A DNA stretch of 64,000 nt from NCBI GenBank assembly GCA_014706295.1, contig JACSVZ010000022.1, positions 5,598,830 to 5,662,829 on the forward strand. The letters are read 5' to 3'. The notes beneath the pieces are model-generated. The model worked only from the letters and a program-made list of their open reading frames with translations. It did no database searches and was not told where the DNA came from. The stretch comes from Lycocorax pyrrhopterus obiensis (taxonomy: Eukaryota; Chordata; Aves; Passeriformes; Paradisaeidae). Made by a program: the position numbers and the translations under genes. This document shows, in pieces, positions 11,501-24,382 of the stretch; within the stretch, counting starts at the first letter, position 1; the number at the start of each line of letters is the position of its first letter.

Positions 11501-13958
11501 TTAATTTTCACTGAAGTTTTTAACCACAGGGAACTGCCAGAAACACACAAAATTCATCCTTTCCCGTGGTTAAGTGATTCAGAGCCTGGGTGGCTCCCCC
11601 ATGCCAACCTGAGGTCAGTAGTTTTATGACACATTCTTTCTACCACATCCAAGGACATGAGAAATCTCTCCAGAAAGTGGGAAGGCGCAGATGCTAACCA
11701 CTTCACACAAGAACCTGGTTTCAGGCCAGCCACCAAAGGACTCTTCAAAGAAATACATCAAACCTGGGCAAGGAAGAGCCACCCAGTGCCATCTCCCAGC
11801 ACTGAAGAGCCCTGGTCCGGGGTCTGGAGCTTTTTGAGATGCTGCTGATATTAATCCATCCAGCAGCAAGGCTCCCCACTTGAACCAGGCTGGTTTGCTC
11901 CTGGAATCCCATATAGAGCACAATGGTACAATAGACCTGCGGTATATAATTATCATGCTGTATCTGCTTTCATATCACAGGTATTTTTAGATGTGTCAGT
12001 TTGAAATCTAGGATTTAGTGCACAGAGCCTAATGGATTGTTCTTTCTTTCCCCCTCTTTTAATGTCAACCCTCAATATGCATGAAGCAGACATAAAAGCA
12101 CTTTTGTGCAGGTGCTGTGAATCTCTTAGCACAGATGACAAGGGGAGATGGTTTTCTAGATTCATTGAGCTTCAGAGGAGACAGGACTCGATGATCCAGC
12201 CTGGGCTCCTGCTCAGAGACAGCTCAGGTTTCCCCCACAGCCCCTCCACGAGCCAAGCAGCTCTGCACATCCCAGGAAAGGCACAATGGATCTCCCTCCT
12301 CCAGGGGTGGCTTGATCCTCCCATGTGGGACCACACTCAGGGCCCAGAAAGGAGAAGAGGGGGAAGCCACTCCAGTTCTGTGCAGTCCTTCGAGACCTCA
12401 GTTCTGCCCAGCTCAAATTTGGCAGCATCACAAGGGGAGCCAGAGCAGCCAGGGCCAGGCTCCTCTGCGAGGGAACCTGAAATCCTCCACCTGCCTGAGG
12501 CTGGATTTGGTCTCAGAGGCTGAAGTGCTGATTTACTCCAGCCTACAGGCACTTCCTCCTCTCTGGAAGGCAAGATTTTGGCTTGGACTTGACTCAGGAC
12601 CAGGTGGGTCCATACCTGCTCCCACCGAAGGCATGGAGGGTTCACAGCATCCCCCCAGAAATGGGTGACCCAAAGGCCTCCTCAGCCCATGGGGAGCACT
12701 CAGAGGCTCTGTGGTGAGGGGGGACAAGGTGGGGACCAGCCCTCCCTGCAGCTGTGGGCTGTCATGGTGGGATGCATGGAGGAGAAGGAGCTCAGGTGGT
12801 GTTTGATCTAGAGGCCCAGGGGAAAAAATTGGAACACGTTGTGCTCTAACTTTTAATTTACCAAAATGGCATTGCTATAGCAGGATTCTGGATATGCTCT
12901 ACCCCACTAGGTACTGTCCTCTGAGGGCTTTTTTGGCAGACACATGAGAAATCCCTTGTTTTGGCAACTGTGATAGTCCAGTTGTCTGAATTATGCCACT
13001 GGGTGCCTTTTACACTGCTGATCTCCTGCTGCATCTGCCCCTGGACACGGCTCCAGAGGGACCTACAGAGGTCTATAAGCACAGACACGTTCACTGAGCT
13101 CACAGAGGTGTCCAGACCCCATGAAGATGTCGTGCAGCCAGGTTAACACACCTTTCCTCTCAGCAGAGCTCAACATACACTCCTCAGCCACAACTCCAGA
13201 GCAAGTTCATCCCAGAGATCCAGGGAAGCTCAGCATGGCTCACTCCCAGGGCCAGGCACACCAAAACCAGACCGATTCACCCTGACCCAACATTGCCACC
13301 GAGTAGGCTCCTTATTTTGCTGCTGGTTTGCTGTTTCTCAGTAGAAACTTCAAGTAAGAATAACAGAGGCTTTTTTAAATCTATTTTTTTTAAACTAGCT
13401 CAATATCAGCACAGCATCAGAGTAAATAAAGGGGCAGCTCTGACTGCAATTGCAGTACCCGGCAAACTGGCAATTTTTGATTGTGTGAATGATGCTCTGG
13501 GAGTGTAGGAGAGGCATAACTGAGACAAAAAAGAAAATCCTTCTGCTTATTTAAGCTGTCACTGCCGTAGAACAGAAGCCCTTGTGGAAACCAGCAATTC
13601 ACGGGAGCAGATTTTCAAAGTCCCCCTATTCAGGCGTTTCAGCCCAAGGTAAACAACTCAGTTCTGGTAGTTAACCCCACCCTGCTTGAGGTTGAAGTGA
13701 AGCATTCTGTTCCAGTATGTGGTATTTACTTATAGCTGTTATCAAGTTATTAAGAGATCCCCCTTCCACCGTCCACAGCTGCGCGCTGGATGTGTCCCCA
13801 CGGGTCCCCCAGCAGAACCAGCAACCCGCCCTGCAGAGAGGAGTCACTGAGCAAACAAGTAAAGCACAAGGCAGCCAAAGATAAGGGGGGGTGGGGTGGG
13901 CAAAAATGTCTGTTTTCATGAAGGCAACAAACGGTGAGAAAATCAATTCACACAATTG

Positions 13959-14152
13959 TAGAATCACAGTGTGGTTTGGGTTGGGAGGGAGCTTAAATAC
14001 CATGGGCAGGGACACCTTCCACTAGCCCAGGCTGCTCCAAGCCCCGTCCAGCCTGGCCTTGGACACTTCCAGGGATCCAGGGGCAGCCACAGCTTCTCTG
14101 GGCACCCTGTGCCAGGGCCTCCCCACCCTCACAGGGAAGTAAAATCCATCTG
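13959..14152 (-). mobile_element. CR1 LINE 3' end, antisense, internally deleted
   Basis: Antisense CR1 beginning at its terminal octamer ('tagaatcacag') and running through 'ggtttgggttgggagggagc', 'ccatgggcagggacaccttcc', 'ttggacacttccagggatcc' and 'ccaccctcacagggaag'. Compared with 43806-44312, the stretch between 'cttaaa' and 'ccatgggcaggg' lacks about 20 bases, so a small internal deletion is visible. It is 5' truncated and non-coding. Confidence 0.92.
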
Positions 14153-17100
14153 GAGCAGGTTTTGTGTGCTGCACCCACAGACCGCACTGAAGTGGATTTG
14201 ATGCTTCCCAGCTTTGACCTGAGGAGCACTTGGGTGACACTGTGCTCCAGCACACCAGGAAAAAGCTTATCTGGAGGGTGCTGGAGCTTAGGCAAGCGCA
14301 GACAGTCCCACGAGGTCCTCCTGTGGTGGCAGGCAGGGACATCTCTGGGACAGCACATTGCCCAGGGCGCTGGGTTTGGCTGGACCACATTGTTCAGCTG
14401 CTGTGGGGAAGGGAAGGCAGGTCCCAAACCCACCCCTCTGCCCCTGGGGTCTGGCCCCAGCCCTGCCCCTCACCCCTTACAGCCCCCCAGGCTCCTGCTG
14501 GGGCTCCCAGGAGCAGAGATGTCCCACCAGATGTACCACGTCGTGCGTGATGCCAAGTGCATTCTTTTGGGGAGATAACAATACCAGTTGGTCTATTTTT
14601 AATTCAGTTCCTTGACAGAACATTTAGCCATTCCTCTTAGAGAAGAATTTTGTAATGGGTTCCTATCATGTCAATTTGGAAAGTGTTCCAGCCTCCCACT
14701 ACTGAGAAGTGTAAAACTATTGGCAACATATGGCATCCCCGTGGAGCTATTTAATTGTACAAAGGGCTGCCAAAAGATAAAAAGGGACTCAGGGAAAAAA
14801 AAAAACAACAACCAATACAACTACTACAGCTCTGTTCTTCCCCTTTCAGCATCTAACAGCAAAACAGCTTGTTACATTTCCTAAATCCTCTCTCAAACAA
14901 AGCTGGGCTGCTGCTTCCGTGCTTAATAAGCTGCAGACTTGCGTGGTGTAACCAGGGATTTGACTCAAACCCAAGTTTCCAGTGGCTGGATTTTGATACC
15001 AGTTGGTGCTGGTTGCTGCCCAGAGTGGGACCTGTGCTCTTCCTGCCCCGTAGCCCCAGTGCTTGTTGTAGGGCTTGGCTTTGGGGATGGGGAGTTTGTG
15101 GGGTAGGAAGAGCCATGGGCAGGGTAGGAGTGGATGTGGAGCCTGGAGGGGGCAGGGGGAGGCCCCGGGCAGCTGAGGGTGCCCCTGATGTGTCTGCATC
15201 TCAAACTAGACCCCAAGGGCAGCCTCCAAGGGCTGTTTCTCAGGGCCTGCGGATATGTTGTTGTTGAACTCGCTGTCATACAAACAGGAGAACACATCTC
15301 AAAGGTCCCAAGGAGCTACATCAATTATACGGTAGTTTTTAGGAGAGTTTGAAAGGTTTTCTTCAGAGCAACTGGCAAAAATCAGCTTCTGAACGTCTGA
15401 CTGGCCTTCAGGCACTGCCTCACTGGGTGTGAGCACGGCCTTGTTTCACCCCTGTGCTCAATGCTGGGCAAAAACGATTCTGGTTTGAGGATCTCTGCCC
15501 AAGAAAGCCACCAACACCATCCCTGGGCACGTGGCACCTCCACCTGCACCAGCACATCCCTGCTCCACACCCAGGCACGTGCACAACCCCCTTCCAAGGT
15601 GAAGGCAAAGTAGAGCATGCAACACAACTCTCTTTATTTACTTTTCCAGCTCACTCCCCAGAAGAAGCCTCCACATCCTGGGGACACTCTGGAGGTTGGT
15701 AGGGTCCTCACATCCACCATTGATCCCTGGCCTGGGGAAACGCCTCTCCTGCCCCATGGAAACTTCAGGAACAGAGAGAACAAACCACCCTTGTGAAGGA
15801 TGTGAGGGAACTCGAGGCCAAAACAAACCCACAATGAAACAGGGAGCAAGAGAGCTTGTCCTGTCAGAGACTGGAAGGCTGCAAAAAATTTGTGGCACTG
15901 TTGAAATGCCAGTAAAGGGAAGGAAAGGCATGAAAACTCCAAAGAATCTACATTATTCATCTTGAACAGTACAAACCCCACACAGCCGTGGCATGTTTGT
16001 GGGTAGAAAGGCCAGAGCTCCCTCAGGGCTTTTTAAGGGGACACAAGAGGGGGTTAACTGAAAGAATAAAGAGGAAAAAAAAAAGCAAAACAACACACAA
16101 GGCAGGGAAGGTGTCAGCCAAGATCTCTTCAGATTCTTGAGAGAGAAGAGGTGGAACAGAAACCAAAAATATCCAGTCTGTCACTAAAACCGCCCCTGTG
16201 CTGAAAACCTGGAGAGGCACAGCCTGCACAGCTCTGTGAGGAGCTCCACGTTTCACCCTCACTGCACAGGCAATGCAATTGCAGGAAGGCTGGGTCACCT
16301 GGATCCTCCTCTTGGATGCGAGAAAAAAGGCATTTAAATGGGTTTTCAGGAAATCTTCCGAGCCCATTTCTCAAAATCAATTTTGGCCAATGGTTTTCTC
16401 ATCTTGCAGGTGTTCGACTGAGGTTGTGACGAGTCCTCATCCCCACCCCTGCCAAGAGCATCTTGCCGCTGCCCTGAGGGTCTCTCAGGCCCCCCTTTCC
16501 AGCAGCTCTAGGGACAGTGCAGCTGTGACCATTCTTGTCCTCCCCTCCACTGGTGGCCCTCACTGGAGTGACTGGAAAACCCTGCAGGGAACCCACGTCT
16601 CAGCCCCATAGAACACCTAAACAGATCTTTTGCCTGCTTTCTGCTTTTCAGCCAGCATTTCCTGACAATAAAGTCAGGAATAGCCTGATAGAGATATAAA
16701 TATCTTGACTGAGATGTAAGATGGCTAAATCCCAGTGTCTTTCCCATCCCAATCCTAAGTCACTGAGGTGATTTGGAAAAGTTCTCCTGTGATACCAGCA
16801 CAGACGTGAGGTTTGGCCTCTGTGGGAGGAAGAAGCCTGAGTGCATTACTCCACTAAGGGCTGCTCAGCTCCCCACTGGATGCATTATTTATAGCAGGAC
16901 TTGCAGTAAATTAGTGTGTGATGAGATCTCAGGTTGAGATTTGTGTTGGCCCAGTCCCGCCAATGCAGCCTACGGAAAATCCTGCACAAAGGGGTGTCAC
17001 GGGCTCCACCAACAGCACCCACAAAAACGTCCCTGTGCTCCTAAGATCATTCTCAGGTAGTTTTTGCATGAATTGGAGCAAAAGGTGTCATTGTTGAGGC

Positions 17101-18875
17101 CAATCTAGTCTTTATTAGTGCACGCTGGCTTTCATTAGAAAAAGCTTTTATTGCCTGGCAAATAATCGCATCTGGGAGGTCTGATAGGGAAAAATCACTG
17201 CCTAAAATCACTTTTTTGGTTAATCAGAGGAATAACAAATGCTGAATGAACTCACTTTCTTTTCCTAAGTTGGGCTGGTCCTCGTTAGTAAAGGAATTCT
17301 TTCACTGTGAAGAAAGTCAACAGCTCAAACAAAAACTAGAACTCTTTTCTTGACTGAATGCATTTAAAGAACTCATCTCTGTCCTCGTTCCCTTTTGCAG
17401 CAGAGCTGACTTGTCGTTCCAAAGACAGAGATTTATGAGGTTGTGCTAACAGCTTTGTGTCATGGGACTCAGCATTTGGGGACTCCACAAATGGGATCTG
17501 CGGGATGTATCTGGCAGGAACCAGCAGCAGGGGACCCTCAGGACCATCGGGGGAGCTGGGGTTGGACTGGGCCCCTCAGAGTGGTTCCTCAGTGAGGTTC
17601 CCCCATATGGAAAATCAAGAGCTGGGAAATCTCTGGGTGCCAGAGAGGGCGAGTGCATGTGTTTCTCTATTTATGTGATCCTCCCCTGCCTTTCAGCAAT
17701 CCCTTTCTGCTGCTCCCACGGCCTTCCCTTCTCCCTGAGGTGCCTTCTCCCATCTATCCCAGTCCCACACCCACTGGAATTCCCTCTTTCCTTGGTTTCG
17801 CCCCGCAGCTCTGCTCTCCTGGCTCTGTGTGACACGAGGAGACTCCCGTCCCTCCCGGAACATCTAGAAAGTGTTGGGGACAGCAGAATCCTGAGCTTCC
17901 TGAGGGAACACAGGATTGGGTTGGACATGAGGTGCTGGATTAGCTCAAGGAAAAGCCAGAGCTGGGGCCAGGTTTGCGTGGCCCTAAACTCAGGGATATC
18001 ATGCTTTCTTCTTTTTAATAAGGATGGTTTTAACAACGGTTTCATCTCAGTATGAGTTGGGAAAGTCTTTTAGCATCTCAACACTTTTCACTGAGGTGGA
18101 AAATGCTTCCTACTGGGTTCTAAAAATGAGTGGAGCTTGCTGTCTCTCCCTAGTCGTAGTATTTCAGTGGAATGATGAATCTCATTCAAACCAAACCAAG
18201 CAACCAACCAAAAACGAAAGAAAACCCAAACAGATGAGAAATAAACAAAGCAGAGGATGAGGATGGCTGGTGCAGGATGCCCCCTTTTGCTGCAGAATAT
18301 CTTGGTGTGGAGCAAGACTCTCCGGGCTCTCTTCTCAAACACTGGCCCACCCTAAAATTGCTTTTTCGTTGTTTGGTTGGGCCATTTAAAACCCACCCAG
18401 AGACCTGCACTTGCAGGCACATGAGGAATCTTCAAGTAGAAGAAATGCAGAGGAGAAACCTCAGCTTTTGGCAGAAGGACCTTTTTTTAGTCAGATCTAA
18501 ATTGCAATATCAATAACCTGAGCTCTTTTAAATAATACGCCAACCACAAGAACCACGTGTGCAGGGGAAAAGGTTGCTAATTTCTCAGAAAAGTTTCTTG
18601 TTTCGGTTTTTATTTTATTGTTGCCATAAGATTTTGCTGTTGGGTGAGTAGGGGAACCAGGTTGTTCTTATTGTTACAAAATAAGAACAGAAGAAGGGAA
18701 TCTGACTACTTTTTCTTCAGCTACCCAGTGATGTCAAAAGTAGTGTTTAGAATATTCCCAGAAGGAGAGGGGCTGTGGTCACCTGCAGACCCTGGGAACA
18801 GAGATTGTTCTATCAAATTTATGGCAGAAATTCCTAATGCTGGAGAAGAGAAGATACCTTAGACCTTCCAGAGCC
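14153..18875. other. non-coding unique sequence
   Basis: No gene is supported. The longest frame, 197 codons at 17462-18055, has low-complexity composition (Leu/Ser/Pro-rich middle), no recognisable motif, and reading frames open on the other strand over the same bases. About 17040-17360 is a conserved-looking AT-rich block with TTATT and TAATC cores. Confidence 0.5.
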
Positions 18876-19140
18876 TAAAGGAGCTCCAAGAGAGCTGGAG
18901 AGGGACTTTGGACAAGGGTCTGGAGGGACAGAACAAAGGGAATGGCTTCCCACTGCCAGAGGGCAGGGTTATTGGGAAGGAATTGTTCCCTGTGAGGGTG
19001 GGGAGGCTCTGGCACAGGGTGCCCAGAGAAGCTGTGGCTGCCCCTGGATCCCTGGCAGTGTCCAAGGCCAGGTTGGATGGGGCTTGGAGCAGCCTGGGAT
19101 GGTGGAAGGTGTCCCTGCCCAAGGCAGGGGTGGAACAAGA
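18876..19140 (+). mobile_element. CR1 LINE 3' tail, sense, end clipped
   Basis: About 265 bases of sense CR1: 'gagctggagagggactttgg', 'aatggcttcccactgccaga', 'ggcacagggtgcccagagaa', 'ctgtggctgcccctggatcc' and 'ggtgtccctgcccaaggcag'. The expected 'gatctttaaggtcccttccaac' and terminal octamer are missing after about 19140. The extreme 3' end has therefore been lost or replaced by the A-rich unique sequence that follows. Confidence 0.92.
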
Positions 19141-22100
19141 GCTTGAAAGGGACAGAAGAAGAGATGAATCAACAAACTCCCTCAGAGTGCAGAAACTGCA
19201 AGACTAAAACGAGACTTGCCAAAACTCAAGCTGAGTTACAACTTGCAAATATATTTTAAATACAAAAATCTTAGGTCGCACAGACAAAAAAGAAAGCAAG
19301 TTGGATGAAATAAAAGACGAATGCGGTTGCAGAAAAAAATCCGAAATTATTTCAGTTTTCAATAAAGCGGCTGCTGCAGGACACAAGGGCACAGGGACAA
19401 TCACTAATGGGCATGAGATTTATAAAAATGGAAATTTCAGTATCCAAGGTGAAAGCAAAACTGAAAGAGCTTTAATGCACTGAAGCCAGGGGGAACAAAT
19501 AATCCAACCCAGACTCCTGAAAGAACTGGCACACGAAATCATGAGTCCACTCTCCGGGATTTTTACTACATAAATCGAGCAGAAAAAATGACAAGCCCAG
19601 TTTCTCCTGTTTTAAAAAAGAAATGAAGGATCCAGGCAACTAGAGACATCAACGGTATGCAAAGCTCAGAATAAATTTGCAAGGAAAGAATAATTAAAGA
19701 CCCGAAGGTAAATGGAAAATCGGATCAAATATAACAAATAAAACACTTGGATGGTCCTGACGGGGGAAGTAATAGAAGCAGAATGGAATGGAATCGCACA
19801 AAGTGCAGAGCTGTGCACGCTGGGAGTAATAACAGGAATTTCTGCTTGGAGCTTGGGCCTCATCACTTGGAAATGACAGAACAGGAGAGAAAGTTGTTTC
19901 CACTCATCTGTCACAGGGGATGGGGAGCTGCCAGCATGGTGCAGCTCTGGAAAAGGATTATCCCAGGCAACGTTTTCCCACTAGGAATGGGTGAATGTGA
20001 GTGCTGCACCCCTGCCCAGGTGTGACCACATCCAGGAGCTCTGCAGACCTCTCACCCCTTGAAGGACAGCGATGGGAAGGGGCAGGGAAAGGCTCTGGAA
20101 GGGGCTGAGCTCATCTGCCTGCAGAGAGGGAGGGTTGGCTGGTGCAGGAGGAACAAACAATGCCCAAAAGAGACCTGAGTGCAATGAGAGAAGGAGGAAT
20201 AAACAGAGAGGAGGAGGAAGACTACTTAAGCTAAAGGACTGTCTTGGAACAAGAACAAATGCAGCATGCAGGCCATGAAAGCATTTGGGAAGTTACAAGA
20301 AGATTTTTAATAGAAGAGCAGTAATGATCTGGGAAAGTCTCCTGAAGATGAGCAGAAGGAGGAAATTAACCTGGGCTTGGAGAAGAGATGGAGACATTCC
20401 TGGTGGGCTGTGTGGTGTGGATGCTGGAGGTCTTTTCTCATCCTCTGGGCTTGCAGTTGTGGAGGGGGATGTGAAAGAAGGGGATGGGCAGGAGGTGGAA
20501 GGTGTGGCTCAGCATTCCTGCAGCACAGCCAGACTTGCCTGGTTACTTCTCCTGGAGGTGCAGCAATGATGGTCACCACTCAAGTGCCTCTAGGATCTCT
20601 GAATGTTCAATCTTTCACATGACTCTCTGGGGAAAATCACCTGGTTAGTAGGAACTCCATTATTCCTTTGCCACTGAAGTAATGTTTTGGGTGTTAGTGT
20701 TGATGTTTGTACAGACAAAATAAAACTGAAAGTGAGAAAGTGGGGAAAAATAGAGCTGCCAGTAGATTTTCAGTTGAGAGACAAGAATGCCAGATCTGGG
20801 CACTATTTACCTGGAAGGGGCAGGGCTGGGAAAGGCCATTCTAACCTCCACAAGCACCTGCATTCATCCAAATTATTGGTGCTTGGCTGTGGTGTTTCTA
20901 GAAGGCAGCTGGTGCTGCAGCAGAAGGGATTCTCCATCACTTCCTGGGTAAAATGTTGATCCTTTGCAGAAGGGCTGTGCTTGGAGCCTGGACATCAATC
21001 CATCAGCTTTCTCTGTGTGAATATCAACTCAGCTTTCTCCCTCCTCCACAGCTCAGAGTCAACTCCGCAGACAAAGAGCTTAAACCCACACAGAGCTGTG
21101 TCCAGCAGAGCAGGATGGGCACAATTCTGCAGGGCCCTTGGCAGCTCCTGGTGTTGAGAGGGTTAATTGTGCAGGGAGGAGCTGGGAGACAGGTTCAGCT
21201 CTCACTTGCACTTCCCTTGCCCTGGCTGGCTTTCATGGTGCTCTTCCCCATTCAAAATACACCTCTGAGACATGGGCAGGGTTAGCTGATGCTGCTGCTG
21301 AAGCAGGAGAGAGAGCAGAGCCCGGACTTTCAAGTATCACTGGAATCATTGATCAGCTGAGATGAGGACAGCATAGCTGGGCATGCAGGATGAACACCCT
21401 GGAGTGTTCCCATGGACTGAAGGCACATCCACGTTCCATCTGTTAGTTGCTGGCCTGCGAAATCAGAAAGTGCTGCTCTCCATCATCACTGGAGCCACTA
21501 TTTAAATTCACTTGGATCACAGAGTAATTTTTCCACTCTGTTAAAGGTTTCTTTCGCAAGTGCCACTCCATGTCTCTTGATTTGATTTCCTTGTACCTTT
21601 TTTAATCCATTTTTAATAGGCTTCCAGATTTTTAATAGCTTTAGAGATTTCTTTTCTCCTTCATGTCTATGTTGTTGATTGTAAGACTGGCTTTTGGATG
21701 TCTCCTTTCTTTGATACCTCGCTTGCCTGGGTCGTCTTTGCACTTATCCTTTAAACATATTCGCAATGTACTTGGTTTACTTCATTGAGCATTTTTGAAA
21801 GCATTGCCTTTGCTTTTCCTCTCAACTCTGTTATCTGAATACATCTTAGGTAATTAATCAGCTCCCATTGATCTGAACATAAATTTCCAGATTTTTCAGA
21901 CATTCATTACATGTGCTGAATAGAAGTGAGAGTGGCTGGATGAGAGAATTCATACCTGACAAACAGCCCATCCAGATCTGAGCTGTTCCTTCTCCTCGTG
22001 CTCTTCTCATTGAGTAGCTCGGGGCGGGGGGGAGTGATGTTTTTCAGACAGCTGTGAGTGAGAAGCAAAAGCTCAGAATATAAATTCACTCTCTTAAGGG

Positions 22101-24177
22101 CTCTTCTTTCCACTTCCTCTGGATCAGCAGCCATTTCTGAATCTGATATGACCGGGATTAGCTGGTCCTAAGAGCTGCTGTTTCATTCCTAAACCCCCCT
22201 TCTGTTTAATACATTTGGATCCCAAAGCACAGTGTGGCCATGGGAAGCTGGACTGGGTGATCCCGAGCTCCCCTCGCCCTGCACAGACACTTGGCTTGCT
22301 GTGAGCACCAGTTACTCCTCTCACCCTGAAACCCAGCCCGTGGCTCTCCATCTGTGCCCTGAGAACTGAGGACAGGTAATAAAAGACAACATTAGATCCA
22401 AATTAAAGGACATAGGTGGAGAGGCATGAAATCACGCCACAGCTTTGTCCCTGTGTGTCCACTGTCATGCAGGAGCAGGTTGCCAAGGAAGAAAAACGTG
22501 GATATGATCACTGTGTGATGGTAGAAGTGCAGCCACACAGCAAAGCCACGGAGCATTAACGTGAGGGGCTCAATGACCACCTGTGTAATCTCAGGGGGCC
22601 CTGGTCGAGGTTTTTCATTGAGTTATAACTCATATCAAGCTGCATAATATTGTCCTCCTTGCCACTATTGTCAGTACTCCTGGAGGTGCAGGATTTCCTC
22701 AGAACTGGGTTAAAAAGCAACCCCAGCCTTCACATGCCTGAACCAGCTGCTGCCACCTTTGCCCCAAGCACAATCACCCATCCCAATGACACTGAATTCA
22801 GAAAAGCCACTCCTCTGTTACTGGAACTTCCCAGAGCAGCTCCCAAGTAGTGAAGGCTACTTGTTAGGGGAACATTTCCTGTGTATTTAAAGAGCTTTGA
22901 GCCCTATATGCATGTACCTCATTGGGCTCTGTGGCCAAAAGTGCAATTAATGGGTTTTGTGCTGCAGAGCAGGGCAGGAACAGCACTGCCTCCCTCTCTG
23001 TGCTTTGTGTGCTCTCATGCTGTGAAGAAGGAGGGAAGTGTTGGTAAGCAGAATGAAAAAATGTATGAATTGCACATCTCAGTGAGTGGCCATGAATGAT
23101 GAAGGCCGTGGGAAGGGTATGGATCAGACAAACTCGTCCTGCAACAACTCATCCTCATCTCCCTGGCAAATCACAGTGGAAGGTGTTTGCAATGCAAAGA
23201 GCTCAATTTAATCAAATCTCTCCCTCTCTGTGGATGTATTTATATGGTCACTTGTTAGTTTATCCCCACACTTCGGTTTCAGTCGGGAGATTTTCAGAGC
23301 AAGCTACAAACCAGCATGAAAGAAGGGTGTTGAAACTACATCTGAATTAAAACCTAATTATTTCTGCTAGGAAAACACAGTTCTGTATCAAAGAGAGTGG
23401 AGCAGTCCAGGATGGCCAGCATCATGTTTCAGAGGATAATTTTCTCAATGCTTAGTTATTATTGACTATACCTCTTATTCATCCTGTCTCTTGATCCTTT
23501 TTCCAGAAGCATGGAATTTGCTCATGCAGTACAACTGTCTATCAGAAATCACTGTTGCAAACTGATTTCCAGTTGTCAGGCCCAAGGATATTTTTATTTT
23601 AGTCAAATATTCTGTTCCACTAATTCAGTCAGCTCACCCACAAGTTTAACAACTGCTCTGAAGAATGTGCATGTGAATATGATTTGCCAGTATTCCTGCT
23701 TTTTGAGATGGGCTATGCCTGGTGTGTGCATGAGAATGATTTAATATTTAAAGGGGCTGAAGGGGATTTGAAGAATCTTCATAGCTGAGGAAGTTTGTGA
23801 AAAATCTCCTTTCTGGTTTAAAATGGATTAGAAATATGGATTCTGTTTATTGCTGCAGACTCAGTTTTCCCAGTGTTCAAGGCAGCCTAGGGAAAAATTT
23901 TATTTCATCATGCAGTATGGGTCTAATCCTACAAGGTCTCAAATAACCAGGAAAAAGCCACTGAAAATAGCAGGATGGCTCCTGTGCATGGCAATAACAC
24001 GGTTGTACAGGCATTGGGGAGCAGAGACTGGACTGTTCAGCACACAAAATCAAACCACAGGTACGAGCTGGGGGAAAGGCTGTTCAGGACCTAAAGGCAG
24101 CTTGTGGGTGGCTCTTGCTTCATGCCCATCTCGAGCCCAGCCTCACACGAAGGAGCCGTTCCTGCCCTCTGCAGAGT
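19141..24177. other. non-coding unique sequence
   Basis: No gene is supported in 5 kb. 19140-19700 is A-rich on the plus strand. 20220-20420 ('gaagttacaagaagattttt', 'aatgatctgggaaagtctcc') is faintly repeat-like, but I cannot assign it. 21500-21960 is AT-rich with no recognisable repeat. Confidence 0.45.
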
Positions 24178-24382
24178 GGTGATCCTGCCCCTCTACCCAG
24201 CCCTGGGAGCACCTCTGGGGTGATCCTGCCCCTGTGCCCAGCCCTGGGAGCACCTCTGGGATGATCCTGCCCCTGTGCCCAGCCCTGGAGGCACCTCTGG
24301 GGTGATCCTGCCCCTCTGCCCAGCCCTGGAGGCACCTCTGGGGTGATCCTGCCCCTCTGCCCAGCCCTGGAGGCACCTCTGG
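24178..24382. repeat. 41-bp minisatellite, 5 copies
   Basis: Five head-to-tail units of exactly 41 bp start at 24178, 24219, 24260, 24301 and 24342. Each contains 'gatcctgcccct', 'cccagccctgg' and 'gcacctctgg'. Units differ at only a few positions (GGGAGC versus GGAGGC; CTGTGCC versus CTCTGCC or CTCTACC), so the array is recent or homogenised. As 41 is not a multiple of three, the long minus-strand frames across it cycle through frames and are artefacts. It abuts the CR1 copy starting at about 24383. Confidence 0.95.

Larger units (their letters stand above)
6469..13958. other. long non-coding interval with several regulatory-looking blocks
   Basis: No gene is supported across 7.5 kb. Conserved-looking AT-rich blocks lie at about 6655-6960 (TAATTA at 6925-6930 and 6953-6958) and 11340-11530. 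A GA microsatellite is at 6981-7018 and a CpG-dense patch at 8191-8520. A 9-bp perfect hairpin (10233-10241 with 10250-10258, 8-nt loop) is an isolated short palindrome. Frames of 120-160 codons at 7.9, 10.8 and 12.0 kb look like chance ORFs. Confidence 0.5.

Noticed and set aside
17462..18055. 197-codon plus-strand open frame
   Set aside because: Low-complexity Leu/Ser/Pro-rich middle, no recognisable motif, no promoter or splice context, and another frame is open on the opposite strand; length is within chance for 64 kb.
20220..20420. Possible additional old repeat
   Set aside because: Only two short blocks felt familiar and no ends could be defined, so it was not listed as an element.
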